Source of the DNA: Cerrena zonata
Taxonomy: Eukaryota; Basidiomycota; Agaricomycetes; Polyporales; Cerrenaceae
NCBI GenBank assembly: GCA_038087015.1
Contig: JASBNA010000091.1
Coordinates: 1 to 64,000, forward strand
Length of the DNA: 64,000 bases
Direction: 5' to 3'
Shown here: one piece after another, positions 53,326 through 62,400 of the stretch
Position numbering within the stretch: the first letter of the stretch is position 1
Layout of the letters: the number at the start of each line of letters is the position of its first letter
Position numbers and translations under genes: made by a program
Notes under the pieces: model-generated
What the model saw: the letters and a program-made list of their open reading frames with translations, nothing else
What the model was told of the DNA's origin: nothing
The model's database searches: none

Positions 53326-54285
53326 ATGCAATACAAATTCTTATCTACTGCCTTAATTGCTTCATCTGTTGCTTTTGCTGCTACTAACACTGTTACTGAA
53401 GATCACACTACTTTAGCTACCTTGACTTCTTGTACTCACGATACCGCAGAATGTCCAGCTAACACTGAAGCTCCAAAATCTGAAGCTCCAAAATCTGAAG
53501 CCCCAGCTGCTACTACCCCATCTTCTCAAACTGTTGTCACCACCACTGTTAACGGTGTTGAAACCGCTTTCACTACTGTTTGTCCAGAATCTGAAACTAA
53601 ACAAACTGAAGCTCCAAAATCTGAAGCCCCAGCTGCTACTACCCCATCTTCTCAAACTGTTGTCACCACCACTGTTAACGGTGTTGAAACTGCTTTCACT
53701 ACTGTTTGTCCAGAATCTGAAGCTACTCAAGCTACTCCAGAAACTGAAGCTCCAACTTCTGAAGCTCCAGCTGCCACTACCCCATCTTCTCAAACTGTTG
53801 TCACCACCACTGTTAACGGTGTTGAAACTGCTTACACTACTGTCTGTCCAGAATCTGAAGCCACCAAAGCTACTTCTCCAGCTGCCGAAGCCCCAGCTTC
53901 TTCTGCTCCAGCTCCAGCTGCTCCAGCTTCTTCCGCTCCAACTGCCGAAGCTCCAGCTTCTTCTGCCCCAGCTCCAGCTGCTCCAGCTTCTTCTGCCCCA
54001 GCTGCTCCAGCTCCATCCCAAGCTGCTGCTTCTTCCCCAGCCGGTGAATCTGACTCTTACGTTGATGTCACTACTACCCCAGTTGAAACTGCTTCTACCG
54101 GTGTTGAAGCTACTGAAACCAGTCAAGATACTTTATACTCCACTGCTCCAGAAGCTGCTGAATCTACTTCTGCTGGTAACTCTTCATTAGCTCCACAAGC
54201 TTCTACTTACGAAGCTGCTGCTAACGGTCAAAATGTCATGGTTGGTTTCGCTGGTTTAGCTGGTATCGCTGCTGTCTTATTGTAA
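53326..54285 (+). CDS. GPI-anchored cell-wall protein with tandem repeats (Ccw12/Sed1-like)
   Basis: 319 residues. Signal peptide at 1-19 (MQYKFLSTALIASSVAFAA). A short Cys-containing head follows, similar in style to Ccw12 (TTLATLTSCTHDTAEC). Three near-identical copies of about 40 residues come next (TTPSSQTVVTTTVNGVETAF then TTVCPESE). A Pro/Ala/Ser-rich stalk spans about 190-245. The C-terminus has a small-residue omega region (near AANGQN) and a final hydrophobic GLAGIAAVLL without a charged tail, a typical GPI signal. Extremely Ser/Thr/Ala-rich and biased to preferred codons (GCT, TCT, CCA), as in highly expressed wall proteins. No adhesion domain is seen. Confidence 0.88.
   Translation: MQYKFLSTALIASSVAFAATNTVTEDHTTLATLTSCTHDTAECPANTEAPKSEAPKSEAPAATTPSSQTVVTTTVNGVETAFTTVCPESETKQTEAPKSEAPAATTPSSQTVVTTTVNGVETAFTTVCPESEATQATPETEAPTSEAPAATTPSSQTVVTTTVNGVETAYTTVCPESEATKATSPAAEAPASSAPAPAAPASSAPTAEAPASSAPAPAAPASSAPAAPAPSQAAASSPAGESDSYVDVTTTPVETASTGVEATETSQDTLYSTAPEAAESTSAGNSSLAPQASTYEAAANGQNVMVGFAGLAGIAAVLL
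53464..53865 (+). repeat. Coding tandem repeat, unit about 120-135 bp, three copies
   Basis: Three copies of the TVVTTTVNGVETAF/Y-TTVCPESE coding block with almost no synonymous change, starting near 53464, 53605 and 53742. Copy number is likely to vary between strains. Confidence 0.85.
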
Positions 54286-55111
54286 TGAAATGATGAACCC
54301 TTATATCTATTTCATTTAATGACATCTTATTTATGTTTTATACAGTTTTATTTTCTTCTCATAGACAACTAGTTGGGATTTTCAACCTGTACCTCCTATT
54401 TTCAGCTTGAGGTTTGACTGAAGGAGTATATGTTTTATTATACCTGGTGTTTATTCATAGTTTTCTCTTTTTTTTACTCTTCAATTTTTCTAATTTCGGC
54501 TTATAAAAAATTGCCTTGGTTTTAATGTATATTAGTTTTCGCATCCTTTGTGATTTTTTTTGTATTGGCTGTGTAATGGTCGCAAAATTGTTGATTTGAG
54601 TTAAAAAGTACATTCCGGGGATATAATGTTGCATTATCGAATGGTATTGTATGGCAGAATGTATGGTAAAATGTATGGTAGAATGTATGGTAGAATGTAT
54701 GGTAGAATGTATGGTAGAATGTACGGTAGAATGTATGGTCGTCTGATAGACTGGTAAGTCGTAATTTTGAATACTCTATGAAGTAATTGCTCACACTACT
54801 GTTCTAGACTTTACCAACTATCATAGCCTATTTCAAGTAAATAGTTTAATGTACGTTACGATTCTTGTAGAGTGTATAGATTTGCCTTCAAATAACCCTA
54901 AAAGTTTATAGTTTAATATACATCGGAACATTTGTAGTCACCATTTCTTGATTTAGTAAATAGTTTAATATACGAATTGCTCATTTATATAGTTTATATA
55001 GTTCGTTTAACATTTATATATTTAAAATTTATATAGTTAGCATAGATAATAATTAATATACAGTTTATAGGGTAAAATAAAATAATACATATTAAGTCTA
55101 TATAGTCATAT
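54286..55111. other. Convergent 3' region with minisatellite
   Basis: 826 AT-rich bases between the wall protein and ERO1 3' ends. It holds the 12-bp array below and several AATATAC / TAGTTTA words at 54840-55060. No gene. Confidence 0.5.
54648..54739. repeat. 12-bp minisatellite, unit GGTAGAATGTAT
   Basis: About seven tandem copies with minor changes (AAAATG, GTACGG). Confidence 0.9.
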
Positions 55112-56809
55112 TCAATCTAATGGGTTAACAACCTTTTTTGAGTAAGCAATTTCATCATTATCGTCTATAGTATTCCCAAAGAATCCTTGATCATTATAAG
55201 TACCAACGTACTCTTCTTTACCAATGAAAACATTCCACCACCCATTCAAATAAACACTCAAGTATTGGAAACAAATACGAGGAAATCCAACATAACTATC
55301 ATAGATGAATCTCAAGGCTCTAAGAGTTTCTTTTATTCCAATGGCAAATTCATTATAAACCGAAGAATCTGATTTTTTCTTATTGGATTTGATTTTATCA
55401 AGAGGTGATTCTGGTTTCTTTGGAGTAGATTGAGGTTGTTTTTGTGAACTGGAAGGCTCTTGAGTAGTTGAACCGGCCATGAATGGGAAACCAAACCCTT
55501 TATCCTTTTGAGGTTCTTCATATTCACCTGGTTTAGCAAGACCTTTTGAAACGTCATCTAAATGTTTAGAATACATGTTCTTAAATCTATTAATGGCTTC
55601 AATGGATTTTGATAAACGATCAAAAGTATTAAATAAAGCAACCAATTCAATTCTTCTAAATTTCAATAAGTGCTTATTTTTAGGATCTTCCAGTTCAAAT
55701 AAAATTTTGAGAGAAGTACCATAACCAATAGTTTGTAATTTCCCCCACATTCTACATCTATCACAACCAACACAATCCATAATGGCACTGACATTTTTGA
55801 ATCTCGATCTGAATTCATTTTTCAAGTCAGGAGAAACAATATCAGGATTAAATAAACTCGAAGTATTAAATAATATACTTTCAGATAATGAAGGTAAAAC
55901 TGAATCAAATAGTTTATTATAATTAGTATCAGAAAAGAATTGATTTTCATCGCCTTCACCTTGGTTAATGAATTGAGGAATTGAAATTAATTCATTCAAT
56001 TTAACAATGGCTTGAGAAACCAACGCATAATTAAAGTAAATATTTGATAAACGATCATTAAATTTACCAACTCTTTCCATAAAAATTTTTAAATTTGGAT
56101 AAAATTCACCAGTATTTGGATCAAGATACTCATTCGATAAGTGAACAGCAATAGAAGCATGTAAACCTGAAATTAATCTATAAAATAAGTTTTTCTCAAT
56201 ACATTGTTCTGGTTCGTCTTTAGTCATTGACATTGGATTAGTATTGGGGAAACAATTTTCAGAATAAATAGCCTTCCAAACATCAAATGATTGACTACCA
56301 CCATAACCGGTGAATCTTTCTGGATTGTCAAGTAAATTGACATAAACACATTGGTGATCATCATCAATATGACAATAATCTAAATCTTCACATGTTTGAG
56401 CAGAAGTTTCCATACTTTCCACTGAACTAGTTGCTCTATTGATTTCACCCAACTTGGATGGTCTCAAATCATCATCAACCTCCGACCAATTATAAGATGG
56501 AAGAATTTCAACAGCACAGTTTTCAGTAGCGCAAAAATGTTGGGCATTCCAAAATTTACACTGTTTATCCAAATCTAATTTGAAATATTTGAAAAATGGA
56601 GTATGGATCAACTTGGTCAAAATCGGTCTGACTTGTTTATTCAACTCATCAATATATGAAAACGTAGTATTACAAGTTGGTGTAATGATTTGTGAACAAA
56701 AATCCGGTGAATCAAATGGAGTAAACTTGGATGCTAGCGATGATTCAGGACTTATTGCTAGAATAAACGCTATCTGAACAAATATTAGAAATGACCAAAA
56801 GATTCTCAT
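55112..56809 (-). CDS. ERO1: Ero1 ER oxidoreductin
   Basis: FAD enzyme that oxidises protein disulfide isomerase in the ER lumen. 565 residues with an N-terminal signal sequence (MRIFWSFLIFVQIAFILAIS). The shuttle Cys pair is in TCEDLDYCHID. The FAD domain has GYGGSQSFDVWKAIYSENCF. The active-site motif is CVGCDRCRMWGKLQTIGYGT (C-x2-C-x2-C). The C-terminal Ser/Lys-rich insert (about 420-470) varies between species. Length and motif order match fungal Ero1 proteins. ER residence in yeast relies on a C-terminal tail present here. Confidence 0.97.
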   Translation of the reverse strand: MRIFWSFLIFVQIAFILAISPESSLASKFTPFDSPDFCSQIITPTCNTTFSYIDELNKQVRPILTKLIHTPFFKYFKLDLDKQCKFWNAQHFCATENCAVEILPSYNWSEVDDDLRPSKLGEINRATSSVESMETSAQTCEDLDYCHIDDDHQCVYVNLLDNPERFTGYGGSQSFDVWKAIYSENCFPNTNPMSMTKDEPEQCIEKNLFYRLISGLHASIAVHLSNEYLDPNTGEFYPNLKIFMERVGKFNDRLSNIYFNYALVSQAIVKLNELISIPQFINQGEGDENQFFSDTNYNKLFDSVLPSLSESILFNTSSLFNPDIVSPDLKNEFRSRFKNVSAIMDCVGCDRCRMWGKLQTIGYGTSLKILFELEDPKNKHLLKFRRIELVALFNTFDRLSKSIEAINRFKNMYSKHLDDVSKGLAKPGEYEEPQKDKGFGFPFMAGSTTQEPSSSQKQPQSTPKKPESPLDKIKSNKKKSDSSVYNEFAIGIKETLRALRFIYDSYVGFPRICFQYLSVYLNGWWNVFIGKEEYVGTYNDQGFFGNTIDDNDEIAYSKKVVNPLD

Positions 56810-57098
56810 TCTACCTGAAGTGTTACCAAAGAAGAAAAAGCCTTTAACAAAGTGATATCTGGCCTAATATATACAAGTATTCAAAATTATAGTATGATTT
56901 CTAATGAACTTTTTTTTTTTTCAGTAATTCATATTGCCTTTATTTTTTTTTTTGCCAGCACATCGTGCGATAAAAGGGCCTCACTTTTCTTTTTCTATAC
57001 TTTTCTTTCAATTTCTACTGGTGTACGGATCGGATTGTATTTACTGCAAAAAAACTGTTTTATTGGAGAACTATATATACAAACAAGAAGGGAAATGA

Positions 57099-58715
57099 TT
57101 AATCGAATTTGATTTTCTTAGCTGTTTTAGTCATGTCGACGTCTTTGTAGAAGGCACCATAAGCAGAGTGGGTTTTCTTTTTGGTGTGACCACCGAATTT
57201 CAATAATTCTTCTGGAACTGGTTGATTAGCACCTCTTAAGATATTCATCAACCCACCACTTAAATGTTTTTCGTGTTCGGTGAATAAGGTATGGGCAGTA
57301 CCGTATTGGCCAGCTCTCCCGGTTCTACCGATTCTATGAACGTAATCTTCGACGGTTAAGGGGAAAGTTAAGTTGATGACGACTTTGACATTTGGAATAT
57401 CTAAACCTCTAGCAGCAACGTCAGTTGCTAATAATAAATTGGATTCACCTTTTTTGAAAGAGTTAAGGGCTTGAGTTCTTTGTTGTTGAGATAAATCACC
57501 ATGGATGGCAGCAACGTTATAACGATTTCTATGTAATAAACTTTCAATTCTACCAGCTTCCTTTTTATATAATGCAAAAATTAAGATTTTATCATTTTTA
57601 TGATTTCCAGATTGATATTTATTCAATAATTGTAATAATTTTTTTTCTTTATCATAAGGTTCAATAACTTCGACGATTTGAGTAATTCTTTTATTGGCAG
57701 CCAATTCATCACGATCACCAATACTAACTTTAATTGGTTGATTCATAAAAGTTGAAGCCAAATCTCTGACTTCTTTTGGCCAAGTAGCGGTGAACATAAG
57801 AGTTTGTCTATTTGATTTATCAGGAGTGGAGCCAATGATGGCTTTAATATCTTCTTCAAACCCTTTTTCTAACATTCTATCAGCTTCATCTAGAACTAAA
57901 TAATCAATCGAAGATAAATCAACCGAGCCATCATTCAATAAATCAACCAATCTACCAGGGGTGGCAACGGCTACATTTGCATTTCTTAATTTTTTAACTT
58001 GATCATCTTTTGAAACACCACCATAAATTGCAACACAATTAATATCGGTATTTGCGGTTAATTCAACTAAATTATCATAAATTTGTAAAGCCAATTCACG
58101 AGTTGGTGAAATACATAAAACTTTCAATCCCTTTTTATTCAAGGTTAAGATATTATTAATTGCTGGCACCCCAAATGCAAATGTTTTACCTGAACCAGTT
58201 TCTGCAACACCAATCACATCTTTATTACTTAATAAAAATGGCCATGAAACTGATTGAATTGGGGTTGGTTTTGGAAACTTATTAATAACCGATGAAACCT
58301 TGGAATCCAAGTCAATCTGATCAAATGATAATAACGGTCTCAAGTTCAATGAGTGAGGATCTTCGATACTGACTTCATTACTAGTCAAAAAGTCCTTGAT
58401 TTCTGATTCCGGTAATTTGGTTAACGATTCTGATTGAGTGTATCCTGCCGAAGAAAGAGCTTTTCCTTGAGGAACTTGTGCGATATCAAGTTTCTTTTCT
58501 TTCTTTTCTTTCTTATCCTTCTTTTCTTTCTTATCCTTCTTTTCTTTCTTATCCTTCTTTTCTTCCTTATCCTTCTTATCCTTCTTTTCCTTCTTGTCTT
58601 TCTTCTCCTTCTTTTCTTTCTTATCTTTCTTATCCTTCTTTTCGGACTTGTGTTTCTTCACAGAAACATCTTCCTCTTCGTTCTTTCTCTTTTTATCCTT
58701 GTGATCCTTGGCCAT
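57099..58715 (-). CDS. DBP3: DEAD-box RNA helicase Dbp3
   Basis: ATP-dependent RNA helicase for 60S ribosomal subunit assembly (rRNA processing). 538 residues. The N-terminus is a Lys/Glu/Asp repeat made of [12 protein letters not shown] units (nt 58494-58700), typical of Dbp3. Helicase motifs: Q region [10 protein letters not shown], motif [25 protein letters not shown] in [13 protein letters not shown] (SAT replaced by TAT), VAARGLDIP and [10 protein letters not shown]. The C-terminus has a short extension. Upstream are PAC/RRPE-like words. Start at ATG 58715. Confidence 0.95.
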   Translation of the reverse strand: MAKDHKDKKRKNEEEDVSVKKHKSEKKDKKDKKEKKEKKDKKEKKDKKDKEEKKDKKEKKDKKEKKDKKEKKEKKLDIAQVPQGKALSSAGYTQSESLTKLPESEIKDFLTSNEVSIEDPHSLNLRPLLSFDQIDLDSKVSSVINKFPKPTPIQSVSWPFLLSNKDVIGVAETGSGKTFAFGVPAINNILTLNKKGLKVLCISPTRELALQIYDNLVELTANTDINCVAIYGGVSKDDQVKKLRNANVAVATPGRLVDLLNDGSVDLSSIDYLVLDEADRMLEKGFEEDIKAIIGSTPDKSNRQTLMFTATWPKEVRDLASTFMNQPIKVSIGDRDELAANKRITQIVEVIEPYDKEKKLLQLLNKYQSGNHKNDKILIFALYKKEAGRIESLLHRNRYNVAAIHGDLSQQQRTQALNSFKKGESNLLLATDVAARGLDIPNVKVVINLTFPLTVEDYVHRIGRTGRAGQYGTAHTLFTEHEKHLSGGLMNILRGANQPVPEELLKFGGHTKKKTHSAYGAFYKDVDMTKTAKKIKFD

Positions 58716-59109
58716 TATATTCCTTACTGCTCAAACTTGATGGCATAGTAGTAGATTTTTCATTTTTTTTTTTTCAGCGATGCCCTCATCTCGTCTTCCA
58801 ATCAATCGAGAGGTACGGGTGTATATTAGTATTAGGTGCACGGATGTATATTTTGCTGCGAAAACAACCAATTACCTGTTTGAGTTGATGAATCTGATAA
58901 AACCTGATTCGGCCCTTAATACGGTTTTACTTATACTTTAATGGAAGTCTATTGGATGTGCTCTTATTGAAAAGGAATCAGGCCTTCTTACTAGCAGTCG
59001 CACCTAATAACCTCAATAAAGTAGTTCAATAAGTCTTCAACTTTGTCAACAATTTCTCCGACAATCTCAACAACCCTAACAAATTCAACCAATCCAACAA
59101 GCTCAAAAA

Positions 59110-59163
59110 GGTTTAATAAGTCAACAAGGTTCAATAAGTCAACAAGGTTCAATAAGTCAACAA
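59110..59163. repeat. 18-bp direct repeat, three copies
   Basis: Three head-to-tail copies of GGTTCAATAAGTCAACAA (first copy with TTT for TTC), preceded by about 80 bases of degenerate CAACAA/AATAAG words. Confidence 0.9.
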
Positions 59164-59221
59164 GTATTACAACAGAGGATCGTGTTAACAGCGACGGAGT
59201 ATTGGCTTGAAATGAAACATC

Positions 59222-59306
59222 TTCGGCAGTCTCTCGGTCGGCAAGCCGAATTTCCGAAAACCGGATCGGAAATAGGCCGTTGGTTTAAATCCGACCATCA
59301 GCTTTA
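59222..59306 (+). promoter_or_regulatory. CGG/CCG cluster (drug-response-like)
   Basis: Nine CGG or CCG triplets in 85 bases, including the direct repeat CGGATCGGAAAT. This resembles the CGGAWATCGGAT drug-response element bound by Tac1 upstream of CDR1/CDR2, but with two rather than four bases between CGGs. Function inferred. Confidence 0.55.
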
Positions 59307-59407
59307 AGCCGCATCATCGTAAAACTGTCTCGTTGCGAGAAACTTAAAGGCAACAAAAGGTCTGCCAATTTATTTATATAAATACTTCAAACTGCCACTG
59401 TAGACAA

Positions 59408-59434
59408 ATGGCCTTACGAGGGATAGGTCGGTAA
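59408..59434 (+). promoter_or_regulatory. 8-codon uORF overlapping the Cdr start (TAATG)
   Basis: ATG at 59408 encodes MALRGIGR and ends with TAA at 59432-59434. The main ATG is 59434-59436, so stop and start share one A. It lies 25-33 bases after the TATA box, so whether it is in the transcript depends on the true start site. Confidence 0.5.
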
Positions 59435-62400
59435 TGATTGTTAAACAGCCTAGGCTGGATTCTGATAAAGAAATTCTGTCATCCAATGAAGGTGATGGAG
59501 ATCGCGAATACCAAGGTTATACCGAAGAAGTTTCTGGGGAGATTAAAGAGTTGGCAAGAACTTTTACTCATTCTTCAACTAATGATTTAACTAGGTATAG
59601 CTCTAATGTTACCGTTGCAGGATCAAATCCAATGAACGATATAAATGATCCAAGGTTGGATCCAGAAAGCTCGGATTTCGATTCAAAATACTGGATTAGA
59701 AATTTTAATAAGTACATCGCAAATAATGCCGAGTATTATAAACCAACCTCACTAGGTGTGTACTATAAAGGTTTGAGGGCGTATGGGGACGCTACTGATT
59801 CTACTTTCCAGTCGAACTTTGGTAATATTGTATATAAGTATGGGTCTCAATTGGTCAACTTGTTGAGTAAACAAGACGAATCAAAACAATTTGATATCTT
59901 GAAACCAATGGATGGGTTGATTAGACCTGGTGAATTAACGGTGGTTCTTGGAAGGCCCGGCGCTGGATGCTCTACTTTTTTGAAGACTTTGGCTAACCAG
60001 ACTCATGGATTCAAATTGGATCCAAATTCTAAAATCTCTTATGATGGTTTAACCCCCCACCAGATTGTAAACCACTATCGCGGAGAAGTTGTTTACTGTG
60101 CTGAAACTGAGTCTCATTTTGCTCATTTATCAGTCGGTGATACTTTGGAATTTGCTGCTAAATTGAGAACTCCTTCTAACAGACCAGAAGGCGTGGATCG
60201 CGAAACTTATGCTAGATTCATGGCCAATGTTGTCATGGCCACTTATGGTTTATCCCATACTAGAAATACTAAAGTTGGTAATGATTTCATTCGTGGGGTT
60301 TCTGGGGGTGAACGTAAAAGAGTCTCAATTGCTGAAGTGGCGTTGAGTAAAGCCTTGATCCAGTGCTGGGATAACTCAACTAGAGGTTTGGATTCAGCTA
60401 CCGCTCTTGAATTTATCCGTGCTTTGAAAACTTCGGCTAACATAGAGAAAACCACCCCCTTGATTGCCATTTATCAATGTTCTCAAGATGCTTATGATTT
60501 ATTCGACAAGGCAATGGTCTTATATGATGGTTATCAAATCTTTTTTGGTTCGGCTACTGCTGCTAAAGATTATTTCTTGAAAATGGGTTATGTTTGTCCG
60601 GATAGACAAACCACTGCTGATTTTCTTACCTCCTTGACTAATCCTGCTGAAAGAGTGGTTAAACCCGGGTTTGAAAATAAAGTTCCTAGAACTCCTAAAG
60701 AGTTTTATGATTATTGGCAAGATTCTCCCGATAGAGCTCAATTATTAAAAGATATTGATGATTATGAAAACCATGTTAAATCTCAGAATAAAGCGTCGGC
60801 ATTAAAAGAATTCCATAACTCAAGACAGTCCAAAAAGGCCAGACCAGCTTCTTCCTTTACGGTTTCTTACGGTCTACAAATCAAATACATTATGAGTAGA
60901 AATATTAAAAGAATCAAAGGTGACCCTTCCATCACTATATTCTCGGTCATTGGTAATACAATCATGGGTTTGATCATTGCTTCTATCTTTTATAATTTGA
61001 AATTTGATACTGGTTCTTTCTATTATAGAACCGCCGCAATGTATTTTGCAGTTTTATTCAATTCGTTCTCTTGTCTTTTGGAAATCTTTACTCTTTATGA
61101 AGCAAGATCAATTGTGGAAAAACATAAAACTTATGCTTTATACCATCCTTCTGCTGATGCTTTGGCGTCAATAATCACTGAGTTACCAGCAAAAATTGCA
61201 ACTTGTATTGCCTTCAATTTGGTTTTATATTTCATGGTCAATTTTAAAAGAACTCCAAGTGCCTTCTTCATCTATTTACTTATCAATTTCACAAGTACCC
61301 TTTCCATGTCTCATATGTTTCGTACCTTGGGTGCATCAACGAAAAGTTTACAGACTGCCTTATTGCCAGCCTCTATTTTATTGATGGCACTTTCTATGTA
61401 CACTGGGTTTGTTATTCCAACAGTTAAAATGCATGGCTGGTCTAAATGGATCCATTATCTTAACCCAATGGCATATGCTTTCGAAGCATTAATTGCAAAT
61501 GAATTTCATAATCGTGAGTTTCCTTGTTCTGACTTTGTTCCTTCTGGTCAAAATTATCCAACCACCGGTGATTATTCTGTTTGTTCTGTTATCGGTGCTG
61601 AAGCTGGAAACCCTCGTGTGAATGGGGATAGATATATCAATACTGCTTTCAAATACTACAATCATCATAAATGGAGGAATTGGGGAATTGTTTTAGTCTT
61701 TGCCGCTTTTTTCCTCTTTCTGTATCTTATCATCTGTGAATACAACAAAGGAGCCATGCAAAAGGGTGAAATCTTGTTGTTTCAACGTAAAGCTTTGAAA
61801 AAAATTAATAAACTGAATAAGTTAAACGGATCAGAAAAAGTTCAAGATATTGAAACTGGTGAAATCGAAAAACTTCCTGCAATTGAAAATGATGATGACG
61901 AAGACAGTGACGCTCTTATGGAAAACAATCTTCCAGAATCTGGTAATATCTTTCATTGGAGAAAATTAACTTATCAAGTTAAAATTAAAAAGGAAGATCG
62001 TATCATCTTGAATGAAGTTGATGGTTGGGTTAAACCTGGCCAGGTTACTGCTTTAATGGGTGCTTCTGGTGCTGGTAAAACTACATTATTGAATGCTTTA
62101 TCTGAAAGATTGACCAGTGGTGTTATAACCTCTGGTACCAGAATGGTGAATGGTCGTCCTTTGGATTCTTCTTTCCAAAGATCAATTGGGTATGTCCAAC
62201 AACAGGATTTGCATTTGGAAACTTCCACAGTCCGTGAAGCTTTAAGTTTCTCTGCCTACTTAAGACAACCTCAATCAGTTCCAAAAGCTGAAAAAGATGC
62301 TTATGTTGATTACATTATCCATTTATTAGAAATGGAGAAATATTCAGATGCTATTGTTGGTGTTGCTGGTGAAGGTTTAAATGTTGAACAACGTAAAAGA

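Larger units (their letters stand above)
58716..59433. promoter_or_regulatory. Divergent promoter region, DBP3 / second Cdr gene
   Basis: 718 bases. DBP3 side: RRPE-like TGAAAAATC (minus strand, 58754-58762) and PAC-like GCGATG / CTCATC at 58777-58790. Cdr side: caa-rich degenerate repeats and an 18-bp direct repeat x3 (59110-59163), a CGG/CCG cluster (59222-59306), TATATAAAT at 59375-59383 and a uORF at 59408-59434. Confidence 0.6.

Noticed and set aside
53413..54190. Long ORFs antisense and out of frame to the wall protein
   Set aside because: They are shadows of the repetitive Ala/Ser/Pro codons; no start context or homology.
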